Origin: Paulownia fortunei
Lineage: Eukaryota; Streptophyta; Magnoliopsida; Lamiales; Paulowniaceae
Direction of reading: 5' to 3'
Length of the DNA: 64,000 bases
NCBI GenBank assembly: GCA_019321725.1
Contig: CM033105.1
Coordinates: 10,305,632 to 10,369,631 of the forward strand
Program-made: the position numbers and the translations under genes
Notes under the pieces: model-generated
The model's input: only the letters and a program-made list of their open reading frames with translations
Databases searched by the model: none
Told to the model about the DNA's origin: nothing
Part shown: positions 47,379 to 59,349 of the stretch, in pieces
Layout of the letters: every line of letters starts with the position of its first letter
Position numbering within the stretch: position 1 is the first letter of the stretch

Positions 47379-47491
47379 TGAGTATTATACCAAGTTCGTG
47401 GTGCTTGCTTTAATCCGTATAGTGCTTTCCTAAGTTTATTAGACATACTCAGCTAGTGAGTTGTTGTGAACCATAGAAGGCTATTCCACGT
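47379..47491 (-). pseudogene. Copia reverse transcriptase fragment
   Basis: The minus strand reads KLRKALYGLKQAPRTWYNTH, one of the most conserved copia RT segments. It is bounded by LTR D2 on the left and LTR E1 on the right. It may belong to the same element as fragment H, with about 0.5 kb missing between them. Confidence 0.88.
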
Positions 47492-47929
47492 TGTTAGCAA
47501 ATACGCAACAATAATATGAATCACATATTCATATAAATATAAGTAGATTGAGGTTTTACCATATGCAGTGTATTGTCGACTACATATACTGAATCAAGTT
47601 CATCCATCAATCTCCTTTTGATCGAACCATGAGCATACCTTTCTCATTAGTAGTGAATAATTACTAGAGTTATTCACCAAATTACACATCTCGAATCCTT
47701 GGATATCTATGGTGAGAATTATAGAAAGAGTATTTTCTGGGAGAATACGTTGATTCACTTATTCCATAATAATTAGGATTTGATATATATGCAGATATCT
47801 CTCTTCCTACATAAGGAAGAATCCCAATCTTATTAGGAAACTTAATCCCACCCAAATTATGGAATTAAGTCTATATGAAATATGGATGTAAATTGGGTCA
47901 AGGGTCCAAGCCCGATCCAATGTCTAATT
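47492..47929 (-). repeat. E1 3' LTR
   Basis: About 440 bp. On the plus strand it starts TGTTAGCAAATACGC and its other end is next to the polypurine tract. It aligns in reverse with E2's 5' LTR, including the shared GATATATATGCAGATATC segment. Confidence 0.82.
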
Positions 47930-47941
47930 TCTCCCACTCAT
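47930..47941 (-). promoter_or_regulatory. E1 polypurine tract
   Basis: The minus strand reads ATGAGTGGGAGA directly before the LTR, the usual copia AGTGGGAG tract. Confidence 0.8.
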
Positions 47942-49050
47942 ACATATTTGACTCGATCTCCTTGAATCTTATCATCATACAATTTCATAATCTCACATCA
48001 TTCCATGCATACAGGAAATGAGGTGTGAGATCAAGCGAGAAAGCATAGGTGAGGAGAGTTATATTAAGTTATCACCAAACTAACATAACCCTATAACACG
48101 ATAGCTCGCCGTGTACCCCAAACCAAGTAGTCACACCCAATCAAGCATTTCTAAATCCCTTAATGAAAATTAGTAGAGCATGCTCAACTCACTCAAATAT
48201 GTATCTATGTTCATGACAAGTCAAATATATTTCAACATAATCGCCCGAGCTATTAAATATAGAACACAAGTGTATTACCAACTTAGTTCTTCCTTGGCAT
48301 GAGCCAATCAACTTGGTCTTGACAACTTTCCCAGACATGCTCTAATAGACTAAATCTGGCATGACCATTGGATACAGCTAAAGTAGCGTCATCAAGTTTA
48401 CACCTCATGATAAAGTTTGGAGTTCCAGAGGGTACAATAAATAATATGGGCTCACACAGTGATGAAGTAGGGACCCATTTAGTCATTTTCCCATAGGAGG
48501 TCATCTCAAAGCATATAGTATAAATACATGCTATGATGGAGCTCCTACTCAATTTGGGCATGTCATGCTCTAAACATCATATGAACCTAAGTTCAGTCGC
48601 TCTCCAAGTGCCTGACTTGCACACCACCAAAAGTCACTTTTCAAAATGCCTTTTAGCAGTTTGCATGTTCAGCTACAAATAGGCTTATTATAAAGTTTGG
48701 ACATACTTCATAATCAATCAACTCTAATCTCATCTTAGCCTCCAAGCTAAGGCGAGTCTTAGTTACGCATATTAACCTTCTTCGCTACTCCAAGTGCGAA
48801 GGCAATCATTCGCAAACCTCAATTATGTGACATGATCTTTAAATCTCATCCTGCTCGCCATTATAGTGCTAGGGCGATTCCCCATGTGAGCGTGTCAATC
48901 AAAGCCTAGTGATAACTCATAAATCTAGTACCAACCATATAATGAGAACACTAATATATCATATTAATAACTACATGTTTGCACTGGCCACAAAATCAAA
49001 GTCTACGTAATCCCATACTACCCACATGCCTTTAGAGCATATCTCCATAC
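47942..49050 (-). other. E1 3' noncoding region
   Basis: About 1.1 kb between RNase H and polypurine tract. A 92-codon open frame on the minus strand (48283-48561) has no recognisable domain and is probably chance. Confidence 0.5.
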
Positions 49051-49450
49051 AAAGGCAAGGGATAAGCGATCAAACCACTCATAAAAATATTCCTGAGAAT
49101 AATTTAATTATGTGCAATACTCTCTTTAGTGAAGCAGTTACTGGTATAAGTATGCATAGTCCTCTAATAATACTCGGCGCCCAAAGCATACATCAAAATG
49201 GCTTTATTATCTCAAAGATAACAACAGCCTCACAAATATGCGCATAATGCGATCCTTTCAAGATACCAGATTACCTCTAATAAATCTCAAACCACTCTAT
49301 TAAGATATCTAAGCATCCACTTGACTGCATCGCGATATTTGCGTCAATGATCACTTTGATATCCACTCACTATTTTTAGTGCTAAGCACAAGACTAGTCA
49401 AGTACACATATAGTGCACATCAGACTTTCTTTAATGCTATACTACCTAGT
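49051..49450 (-). pseudogene. E1 RT end and RNase H (broken)
   Basis: The clearest text is VKWMLRYL (about 49296-49325, minus), the RT-RNase H junction motif of copia, preceded by a degenerate ALYVYLTSLVLSTKN. Downstream frames are scrambled. Confidence 0.72.
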
Positions 49451-50200
49451 ATTTCTTCTACTCTTCTATTTCATGCCATTTTTTTTAACTAAGAATATAA
49501 TCTTTGACCATGAAGTGTAAATAGGATTAGCACGATGCATATAAAATCTCGATATCAAAACACCAAGTATGCATCCACTTTCCCTATAGCCATTCTAAAT
49601 ATAAAGGACACCAGTAGTAAGTGGAAACACCTTTATGTCTCTTCTAACCATCACATTATTGCCCATATGTAGTGAGAAATAAATTCTCTTATTTATCTTG
49701 ACATATATTCAGTGTCTTACTCAACCATCGTAAGCCTACTAGAGTGATTGCTGGATGAATCGGTAGCACTACTATTTGGATGATTATTCAAGTTACAAAT
49801 AGAGTTTCTCGATTAGCAATCTTTGTGCTCTTGCCCTACTTCTTGAATTCATTAGACAATCTATATAGATCTTCTCATCCACTCCTCATTCATATATGTC
49901 AACATCAATTATCCAGGACAAACCTAGACAAAAGTGGCAATACCCAATAGTATCTTGGCGAATTGAGGCAATCTCACCACTCAGGGAGAACATCTTAAAA
50001 AATTCATGCTCCATTATTAGGCGTAAACATTTCACCCTTGCTTGAGCTATACACATGTCAATTAACCCATCTACTTTGCACTTGACCTCTAGAAACCATA
50101 TATTTCTAATGGTCTTTCACCTAGATGGAATATCAACTAGCTCTTAGACTTTGTTCTTATTCATTAGGCTAATCTTTTCCTTCATAGCAACTATTCTCTT
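49451..50200 (-). pseudogene. E1 reverse transcriptase N-terminal region (broken)
   Basis: The minus strand from about 50195 reads AMKEKISLMNKNKV, stop, ELVDIPSR, stop, KTIRNIWFLEVKCKVDGLID, then MCIAQARVK, the conserved start of copia RT. The catalytic box is not legible in the decayed remainder. Confidence 0.8.
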
Positions 50201-50695
50201 AAAGCATCAAGTGAAAGTCTAAGTTGACTTATCAACATACACAAAAGTAGTCATACCCACTCAATCTCATATAGACGATGGGGAACTTTTTCATGTTCAC
50301 TTTTTCTTACTTATGGAACTTGAGAATCCCTTTTCAAGTAAGACATTCCCATTGTCTTTGGGTCACTCCCACTATCCCAGTAATTATTGGATGAGTTTAA
50401 AATATATCATCCTCACTAGAAAATTGAGCACCCCTTAAGGATTTTGTAACTCGTATAGCACAAGATTTCATTTGACTTCTCATATGCTTGTAATCCTCCT
50501 GAAGAAATCTATATAGCGTGACATAATTTCTGTCATTTCTCCATCAAGATGTTCATCATCTTAAGAACACACCTTCTTGAACTTATATGGGCACATTCCC
50601 ACTAATTTGGGCTTGTTGCCATGTTAAAGTTCATACAAGGGTGGATAGTTAACTTGGAGGCACACTTTTTATTATGTAGGCCGCAATCAAGATTG
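50201..50695 (-). pseudogene. E1 integrase C-terminal fragment
   Basis: Starts DAILIAAYIIKSVPPS, matching the A..TAAY..NRVPSK segment after the integrase core, and continues in broken frames through a long degenerate linker. The catalytic core is missing. Confidence 0.7.
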
Positions 50696-51165
50696 CATCA
50701 TCCTAATTAAGATACAAAGTAATAAATACTCAATTTACTTGAGTACCCAAATGTCAGTGTCCATTCAGTCACAATATATAATAATTCATATTGCATCAAC
50801 TCAATTTAATTACATCACAATATAATCACAAAAATAATGCAATTAATAAAGCATGCAACTTATGTAGAACATATTTATCACATAAAAATATTTTTCCATG
50901 CAAAAATATTTTTGCATACACCTTAATGCGCGAAAGGTATTTTGACATTAAAAAATTTGACCCACATGCATCATAATTCACAAAAAATAATTTTGGTTGC
51001 ATCGTTTTGTGCAAAAAATATTATACCCAATTTCTATTGCTATTAATCCAATGCATTCTAAATCATATTTTTAAAGGGTCAAAAATAATATTAATTCACA
51101 TTAAAAACTCTTTAAAAATTAGTACAAGAAATTTTATCTAAATGTGGCAGCCAATTACTTAACAA
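50696..51165. other. AT-rich stretch without identified content
   Basis: Contains runs such as AATATTTTTGCATAC and many CATAATTC-like words. Short open frames on both strands lack any recognised domain. Confidence 0.4.
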
Positions 51166-51170
51166 AAAGT

Positions 51171-51240
51171 GCAATGGTCTAGTGGTAGTTTGCTTTCCTA
51201 ACATAAACATTAACCCAGGTTCAAATCTATGTTGGTGCAA
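51171..51240 (+). repeat. tRNA-like segment, possibly SINE head or tRNA-Gly pseudogene
   Basis: TGGTCTAGTGGTAG (51175-51188) fits an A box and GGTTCAAATC (51218-51227) a B box, spaced about 30 bp apart as in pol III genes. The end TTGGTGCA and the overall order recall plant tRNA-Gly. The stems do not pair well, so it is not a working tRNA. A tRNA-derived SINE is the alternative; no poly-A tail is seen. Confidence 0.5.
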
Positions 51241-51760
51241 GCCATATAAATTTTTTGTTTTAGTAGTAAAGGTTGCTGCCAAACATGCCCTTACCAACTT
51301 GCATCCAACATACGCAAGGTTAACACAACCCATGCGCCAGCTGGCCACCAGCTCATCGTCTACCACATCAGCGGCTATATAAACTCCTATCACCCAGATG
51401 GTAAGAGAATTAATCACCATTACTACCTTCTAGTTTAGAAACAAGTATTCTATATCCTCCATCAAATTTGTGGAATTGTGATCTTACTCATTGTGTGGAT
51501 ACCATTAGAGGAAAGATATTGAGATTTCTACGGCAAAGTTTGTTTCTAGTAAAAGCTAGATTTGAATCACTCAAATTAGCATCATCAACCAGAGTACTCA
51601 GTAAAGGTATGTTTAGAAAAAACCCTTATTTTTAATTGAATGAAAGATCTAGGTGTAAACCAATTAATCATATCGAATCTAGGACTACATGTTAAACTGT
51701 TATACATGTTCAAAATTTTTAAATTTTCACTGTACTTAGTCCTGTGATTTTGCGAACCCT
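51241..51760 (+). other. Possible LTR remnant with TATA box and PBS-like end
   Basis: GGCTATATAAACTCC at about 51372 resembles an LTR TATA box, and GCGAACCCTGCTGGGGACTTC (about 51754) recalls the TGGCGACTCC...CTGGGGA primer region of Tat-type gypsy elements. The left end of such an LTR is not found. Tentative. Confidence 0.3.
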
Positions 51761-52800
51761 GCTGGGGACTTCATCCAATTATAAAGCAAATTTAAGATGA
51801 AGATTGCATTTTATTAATGTAAATCATATAAGATGTTTATTACAAAAGTATAATAGCAGTCGATCTAATGGGCTCGTCAAGCATTACTCTATCACCTTTG
51901 TGGTTGTGGGTGAGAATAAAAAATTTCTTGCCAAAGAAAAGGGAAATATAAGTTTTATCAAAAGTTAAATAAAGCAGACATAAAGCGTGGATCACTACAA
52001 AATGTGAAATTGGCTAGAGACCTATAGAGTTAATAGAAGGGGTTAGGATACATGGAAAAAAAGCAGCCAACCAAGTCTTGATCACCCATAGTTCAAAGTC
52101 TTAAGATCCAGCTGACGAATGGATAGAGGTTAGAGGTGAGAAAGGCTTTTAGCTTGGACTTTATAGAAGATCCCAAGTTAATTCACCCCACATAACTAAG
52201 AAACATGTGAGAGTCTACTACTGACATAATGATAGGTATGGAAGACCTCACTGACGATACAAGGATCACTCAACTACTTGTCATGATCTGTGCTACTCAC
52301 ATACATGACATGAAATCTATCACTATATTGCATATAGATTCCATCACTCACCTACATATCATATCCCTTATTACTTACCTGCATATATGCATCGCTCACG
52401 TACCCATGAATATTAATGATATGTGAAACATAAGATGCATTAGAGGACTGCACACAAGCACATGCATAAATCTTTTGAGCACATGAAACCTAGAAAGGTT
52501 GACCATATTAAAAACAAGGTCAAATAAGTATGGGTCATAACTTATACTTCTCAAATATTCACTGCTTTGTCAAAGATGCTAAACTTGGTCAAATCAAACT
52601 TACTGGAGTTGGAAAAGGCAATATATGCAGTTGACTAATTGTCATCTTGTAATACTAATTCCACTTTCTTTTAAAATAGGGTTGGATATGATATGAAGGC
52701 ATCTCAAATTCAATACTCGTAAAGCTCTTCAAACATAGACTGGTGGAAGGACTTTCAAATGGGACATATAAAATGGACAGTGTGACAAGCTTTCCATCTA
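51761..52800. other. No identified content
   Basis: Short open frames only. From about 52500 onward it may be degraded copia gag/pre-integrase leading into the integrase below, but I cannot read a motif. Confidence 0.35.
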
Positions 52801-53560
52801 GGAAAGCAGATCAAATCAACCTTCAAGAGCAATAACCACCTTTCAACCATGGAGTACTAGAGTTACTTCACATGACTTATTTGGACCAGTGTAGACAGTT
52901 AGTGTCAATGGAAAAAGATACATCCTTGTTGTTGTTGATGACTATATCAGATACACATGGGTGGTATTTCTATAGAGCAAAGATAAAGATATGCCAAGCT
53001 GGACAAGCTATTGTACGCATAAGACCAGATAAGGGTATTAAATTCAAGAACAACGGAGTGGATAAGTACTGCACTAAAAATGGGATAGGGCACTAGTACT
53101 CAATTGCTAGAACTCCTTAGTAGAATAGAGTTGCTAAGTAAAAGTGCAGAACACTCAAGGAGATAGTAAGGACAATGATAAATGAATTGAAGCGTTCTAG
53201 GCTGAGGCGAAGAACACAACTTGCTATACTCAAAACTGGTGTATGATCAATTAGCAACACAATAAGACACCATAAGATCTATGGAAAGGAAGAAAGCCCA
53301 ACATCTCCTACCTCCATGTTTGTAGATGCAAGTGTTATATATACAATAATGGCTAGGATCAACTCTATATGTTTAATGCTAAAGAAGATGAGAGAGTGTC
53401 CCTTGGTTACTTTATTACTAGCTAGCCACAGTTTTCAACAAAAGAACTTATGTAGTAGAATAATCCATCCACATTTCTTTAATGAAAAGACAACCTGTCG
53501 ACTACTACATCAGATAGTAGATTGGAGCCAAGAAATGAAGACATTTAGAAGCTAGCTAAT
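52801..53560 (+). pseudogene. Copia fragment J: integrase (broken)
   Basis: In three frames: HDLFGPVQTVSVNGKRYILV then VVDDYIRYTWVVFL; RPDKGIKFKNNGVDKYC; CRTLKEIVRTMINELK; NWCMINQQHNKTP and LWKGRKPNISYLHV. These are the copia integrase core and its C-terminal segment in SIRE-like wording. Numerous stops and single-base frameshifts. Confidence 0.85.
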
Positions 53561-54188
53561 CTAAAGTTGACAGATCAAGACAAAGACATTATCATCAATA
53601 TCAATGGAGATTTAGATCAAGACAGTGAGGAAAAAGACACTCACCTAACTAGAGTAGATCAGGCTAGTCAATGCAACTAAAAGTAGATAAGTCAACAGTT
53701 TAGCAATTGACTGCAATATAACCTAACTTAAGGTGGTTGTGAAATCACCTACCCGAGCTGGTGCTGAGAACCAAATCAACAATGTAAAATGAAGTAATAT
53801 TCCCTATCTTTCTCTCACAAATTGAGCTTAAAGTGGGTAGATGAAACTCCAGCTGATCCAAGCTGGATAGAGGCATATAAGAAAAGCTTAACTAGTTCGC
53901 AAGAAATAGAGTTGGACATTTATCCCAAGGCCAACTCATCAAAGAGTCATCAGAATTAAGTAGGTTTTCCAAAACAAAAAAGATGAGTAGGCCACTGCCA
54001 CAAGAAACAAGGTAAGACTGGTAGCAAAGGGCTATTACAGGAGCAAGGCATAGATTTTGATAAAATATTTACTCCTATGGCTAGGTTTTGAATTTTTCTA
54101 GCCTTGGTAGCCTAGCAAAGCTTCATAATCTATTAGATGTACATCAAAAGTGTTTTCTAATGTTCAACTATAAGAGAAGTATTACGTG
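53561..54188 (+). pseudogene. Copia fragment J: start of reverse transcriptase
   Basis: Reads WTFIPRPTHQRVIRIK, stop, VFQNKKDE, then ATATRNKVRLVAKGYYRSKA and IFTPMARF. The reading ends with MYIKSVF...CSTIREV, the D-V-K-S-A-F-L-N-G segment of copia RT, exactly where LTR E2 begins. The catalytic box was therefore separated by the E2 insertion. Confidence 0.87.
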
Positions 54189-54660
54189 TGTTGGAAATTG
54201 GATTGGGTTTAAGACCCTTGGCCTAATTGGCATCTATATTTCATATGCACTTTAATTCCACAATCTAGGTAGGATTAAGTTTATAATAAGATTGGATTCT
54301 TCCTTGTGTAGGAAGAGAGATATCTGCATATATATCAAATCCCAATCATTATGAAATAAGTGAATCAACATATTCTCCCAAAAAATACTCTCTATAATTC
54401 ACTGAATTCTTTTTCTCTCCCAGTCTTTTCTTGGAGCATCACCATAGATACTAAGGATTTGAGGTGTGTAATTTAGTGAATAACTCTAGTAGTTATTTAC
54501 TACTAACGAGAAAGGTATGTTCGTGGTTTGATCAAAAAGAAGTTGGTAGACGAGCTTGATTCGGGATATGGGGATTGATAATCTGTTGCGGTGGTAAAAC
54601 CCAATCCACTTATATTTAAATGAATATGTGATTCATATTATTATTGTGTATTTTCTAATA
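54189..54660 (+). repeat. E2 5' LTR
   Basis: 472 bp, TGTTGGAAATTGGATTGGG to TGTATTTTCTAATA (family end CTAACA, decayed). Followed by a PBS. It inserted into copia J RT; the preceding 5 bases are ACGTG but the partner duplication is not found because the right side is rearranged. Confidence 0.87.
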
Positions 54661-54661
54661 G

Positions 54662-54674
54662 TGGTATTAGATCC
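54662..54674 (+). promoter_or_regulatory. E2 primer binding site
   Basis: TGGTATTAGATCC follows the LTR, the copia tRNA-iMet site with two changes. Confidence 0.8.
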
Positions 54675-55360
54675 TACAGGGCTCATTCTCGTCATTTTTG
54701 AATTATTGAATTCATGAATATAATTTTATATTTAAAAAAATATTATTTTTTTGAAAATCATAAAATTTTCACTATACGTAGATCTTAATGTGTGGATCAT
54801 GTGGTTAAAATTTGGTGAAAAATGGATGAGTGGTTTGAGACCCATTTTGGACTTAAAATCGAACCTATTTTTTATTTTTTGTTATGATTTTTTTATGCTA
54901 TGTTGTAGAGCATGAAAAGAGGTTTGAAATGATATAAAATTCGTCAAAAAATGGACTTAAAATGAATAAGATATAAATTTTTTAAAGCCTTAACCAGAAA
55001 TTGAAAAACTTAATTGGATTAGAGACATAGAGTTTATCAATGAAAAATTCTCATACTCTACGAATTTCAAAATCGGGACCCATTGTTATTAAATTGGACC
55101 CCTCTTCATTATTCTTATTGATTTTGCAACATTCCATTTTTAGTTGCAGCTCGTAATAATTGCAAAAGGCTTTTTGAGATGGGATATCAAATAGCCCAAT
55201 AGACTCGCGCATACGATGCATGCTCGCATGAGGAGAATGTCTTACTCCATGGACATTAGCGTAGTGATCATAGTACATGTATGCGGGTGCTTGTTAGCAA
55301 ATAAATTTACTGAACAGGCCCACTAGAAATTCTTAATTGGAATGTTTGTCGAAATAAGAA
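54675..55360 (+). other. E2 leader
   Basis: AT-rich, no long frame. 55160-55275 recurs inverted at 40050-40130. An open frame on the minus strand (55051-55278) overlaps this repeat and is not supported as a gene. Confidence 0.55.
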
Positions 55361-55509
55361 TTTTCATGTTACGATAGAACACGATTAATCCTTAGACTTG
55401 AGACACCATGGCAATCTTATGCATATTGTGTTCTATTTTGATGTACCTTCTGATTCCCTGACAATAAAAAATAGGGTATGTTAAATGTTATATTGATATC
55501 CTAGGAGAT
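55361..55509 (+). other. D-related segment cut by Athila element A2
   Basis: TTACGATAGAACACGATTAA ... GAGACACCATGGCAATCTT ... CTGACAATAAAAAATAGGG matches the sequence before LTRs D1 and D2, then about 30 bp resembling the LTR start. A2's LTR begins at 55510. The last 5 bases are GAGAT. Confidence 0.55.
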
Positions 55510-57326
55510 TGTTCGTGAAATATTTTGCAAACCACAAGTGCACGGTGTCAAGTTTAATACAACGGTGAGTTAAGTATTGTATCCACAAGGATTGTAATCA
55601 AAAATTGTATTATGTATCGTAGTTCAAATAGTCCCAATTTTATCTAGAAAATTGAATAATGATTGGTAAACAAGGTAAAGTAAGATAACAAAATGTAAAA
55701 GTAATAGTGGAGTTCTTAGAAGCAATACAACAAACACCTTATGAACAAGAAATTATGGAGGAATGACTCACCTAATTATCACCTATATTCTTTCTTCCAA
55801 AACATACCAATTCAAGTCAACAACACATGTAAGTTAAGAATTCCTAAGCTCATCAATTCCCTCTCTCAAGTACCAAATTGACTATGAGTTCTAACATGAA
55901 TTTCAATATCTCTATAAAAACTCAAGAATAAAACTTTACAAAAGTTCAATGAATTCTTTTTCAAAAATTCAAAGGTTTCATAAGCTTCTTAACTCTATGA
56001 TTCCTAGGTTATGTTACCCTTATGATCTTGTATAATCTTCCCTCTCTCGAGTATCAAATTTCATACATCAACAATCTTAATTAATGGACAAATAATCAAG
56101 ATGCAATACTAAACAAGATAACACAATCAAGTTGAATAACTTGAACTAATATTGACTAAAATTCAAAACATAGGATCAAATAAGGTTACATCATCCTCTA
56201 TAAAGAAAAAGTTTAGTTCATAATGGATGAAACAACTTCAAGAAATAAATAAGAAAGAACATGGAAATTGTTCACCAATTTGTGAAGTGAGAGGAATGGT
56301 TGAAGCTCTCCTTGTCTCTAAGAATAGTTCATTGTCTCCAAGAGTGGCTTCGTCTTCTTCAAGAATGGCTTTCTTCCCTCCAAGCCTTCCCTTCTTGTGG
56401 TTTCAGAAAAATGAATGCCTTTCTTCTCTAAGAACCAATCCCTCCATTGGTTCATACAATCTTCTCCTTTTAACACATTTCAATTATTCTTTCTCCAAAA
56501 AATTCCTAAAATTCCTCCTCTTTTCATGACTTTTTCTCCATTTTCTTAGCAAGTTGTCCCCCCAAAAGTCCACAAAGTCTCTTTTAGAAGTTGGCTTTAA
56601 TAGTTTTTGTCCAAAATCTAAGTCAAAAGATCACACTTTCAAAATTTTCAAGTCGATTGGCACCTAGGCACAGAAGAATGGCGCCTAGGCAACATGTATT
56701 CTATTTAGCGCTTCAAATGGTGCCTAGGCACCCTGTTTTGGCGCCTAGGCAAAGTTACTGTTGTTTTTCCCTCATTCACTTCAGTACGTTTACACTGTTT
56801 AACATCTTTCAACTAATTTTTGACCACTTTATAAGATGAATTAGATTTTTATGTCTTCTAATAATTGTATCTCTGTGTCTTAGCTTTCAATAGAACTTGA
56901 ATCAAGTAATATGACATCTGTGGAGAGAGTTATGCCTGAAATACTAAGATATGTCATTCCAAAATATTTTAGCCCAGTACTGACTTTTAAACTAGGTTGT
57001 TCTCATTGAAATCGACCTAATTAGATTTTTTGGTAAACATAAAAGTTATAGATCTATTACTTGGCTTTCTAGTGGCTCAAGAATAAAGTTAAAAGTACAT
57101 TGGAGCAGGGAGTTATAATTGAAATATAAAAACTGCCATCAAACACACTACAATTCAGATTCTTCAACATTTCAACCAAGTTTTTTGGTTTCTTTCCATT
57201 TTCTTCATTTTTGTCATTACCTACAAGATTTCAAACTAAATACATAAAAAGTAACAAAAACACTTGAAAACAAACCAAATGTTAATAAAAAAGCATATGA
57301 ATTATTGGAATAAAATCAACTTATCA
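55510..57326 (-). repeat. A2 3' LTR
   Basis: Plus strand from TGTTCGTGAAATATTTTGC to ...CAACTTATCA; about 1.8 kb. Matches A1's LTR and the partial one at 63571. It has four CCTAGG-centred elements (56661, 56681, 56721, 56741). Confidence 0.9.
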
Positions 57327-57342
57327 AATACCCCAAACTTGA
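57327..57342 (-). promoter_or_regulatory. A2 polypurine tract
   Basis: The minus strand reads AAGTTTGGGGTATT directly before the LTR start TGATAAG. A related tract occurs again at about 58537-58552. Confidence 0.8.
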
Positions 57343-58781
57343 AGATTTGCTTGTCCTTGAGCATCAAACATGAAATTCTCAAAAACAACCTCTCTATTAA
57401 TTAGGTAACCAAAGTCGAGAAAGATTTTTTTTTTCACATATCATCTCAAAAGATTAGAAAAATATACCAAGTTTACATGTTAACATGCATATTGGTTTTA
57501 CTTAACTTTATTGTCTTGTGTGTGAGAGTGTGAAAGTAGTAGTTTATCAAATTTCATTTATTATTTAGATAGGTTTATAAAGCCAACTACTCACATTTGA
57601 TCCATTTTTGATGTGCTTACGAAACTCCATAGGCTTGTTTTCACACTAATCTCCACTAATGTAGGTAGATCATAATATCAAAGATCAAAAGGACTTCCAA
57701 AGCTTGTATTGTGGGGCTTGGGTAATGGTGGAAAAACATGGAAAATTGTAGTTAAAATTACCCATTTTACACAATTATACTAGAACCTTTATGAATGAGT
57801 ACCAACTTCTTCATCAATCCTTCATTTTTGTTTATTGAACATCCCATTCTTCTTTTTTTTTTTTTTATCTTGGATGACCCCCAAATTTATTTATTTTGTT
57901 GTATACAACGGGGATCTATTTATTTTAGCGAGTTCAAATCATACACCTTAATTCATAATCTCTTCATTTTCATCATTTCTCAATCTTTTCTTCTCTTTAT
58001 TTTTACTTCTTCTTCTTCTTTTTCCTTTTTATTTTTTGAATACAACAATTCATTCAAGAATGATTATGTAAATGAGATGAAAAAGGGTAGAATATTGGAT
58101 TTTTTTATAAAGCTCGATAATGTGTATAGGGTGTCAAAAGAATTGTTTCAACAGGCTTAAGAGGGGACACTAGGGAATAATTCAAGTATAGGTTGGCTTT
58201 AAAGGCTCAAACAGTCTAAAAATGGCCTAAATCATCTCTCTAATGTTATGTCACTTAGGATTTCTCCTCGACTAGTGATCAAACAAGTTCTAGAGGTTGG
58301 TGGGATTATTTAGAAAATAATTAGACCTTATAAACTGCCTCAAAATAATTAAATGTAACTCAACAAACTACTTAGTGCATCAAGATTTACAAGACCTCAT
58401 AAAGTAAATAAAACCAAAATTTGATATTTAGACACGTAAACAAACGTACATATTCTAATATTTACTTTTTTTTAAACATGCACATAGTTTATCACTAAAC
58501 TTTTCAAGCAATAAGTAATAATCCTAGACTCTTGAACCCCCCAAACTTAATATAAGCATTGTCCTCGATGATTGAAAGAATTGTAAAATAAGGGGACTTT
58601 CCTAAAAATGGGTGGTGTTTAGCCTTTAACCTGCAAAAATAAGTAAAATATAACGGAACAATCATCATGATATGAAAGAAAACAAGAATAACAACACTCA
58701 CAAAAATAAGAAAAAAGAGTTTGGGTTGCCTCGTAAGAAGCGCTTTATTTAAAGTATTTAGCTAAATCGAAACTGAATACC
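57343..58781 (-). other. A2 noncoding region between pol and 3' LTR
   Basis: 1.4 kb with no env-like frame on the minus strand. The 121-codon open frame on the plus strand at 57795-58160 is a T/TTC-rich low-complexity translation, not a gene. The second purine tract (about 58540) lies within. Confidence 0.7.
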
Positions 58782-59126
58782 TTAGGTTGCTTCTTCGAGT
58801 GGAAGATTAGACATATTCCAAATTTCATTGCCACAATAATATTTCAACCTCTGTCCATTGACACGAAATAATATGCCATCCTTACCTTTGAGCTCAACCG
58901 CCCCAAATGGAAATGTCTTGTTGACAATAAAGGGAGTGGACCATCTAGATTTTAATTTTTCTAAAAAAAGTTTTAATCTAGAATTAAAAAGCAACACAAA
59001 TTGTCTGAGTTGAAATTCCCTTCTCAAGATCATTTTATCATGCCATTGTTTTGTTTTTTCTTTATAGATTTTAGTATTTTCATAGGCATCAAGCCTAAAT
59101 TCCTCCATTTCATTGAGTTGCAACAA
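58782..59126 (-). pseudogene. A2 integrase C-terminal domain
   Basis: 114 codons: [45 protein letters not shown] and [14 protein letters not shown]. Same domain as A1 554-880, separated from the core by frame breaks. Confidence 0.87.
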
Positions 59127-59349
59127 TCTTTTTTCTCCTATTGCCTTTCTATCAAAATTTAATTATTGCACAACCCAATATACTTTATGTTCTAGCTCAA
59201 TAGGGAGGTGGCAAGTTTTTCATAAATTAATCTATAAGGATACATACCTATAGAGTTTTATATGCTGTGTGGTATGCCCATAATGTATCATCAAGCTTAT
59301 GTGCCCAATCCTTTCGATTAATGCTTACCGTTTTCTCAAGGATTTGCTT

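Larger units (their letters stand above)
47492..50695 (-). mobile_element. Ty1/copia element E1, 3' half
   Basis: From right to left on the minus strand: integrase end, RT, RNase H, about 1 kb of 3' noncoding, polypurine tract and 3' LTR. Truncated in integrase at about 50695. The LTR matches that at 54189-54660, where a PBS follows, so E1 and E2 are one family in opposite orientations. Confidence 0.83.

Noticed and set aside
48283..48561. 92-codon minus-strand frame as a host gene
   Set aside because: Lies between RNase H and polypurine tract of copia E1 and shows no domain.
57795..58160. 121-codon Phe/Ser-rich frame that looks membrane-like
   Set aside because: T- and TTC-rich low-complexity DNA in the Athila noncoding region; the element is on the other strand.
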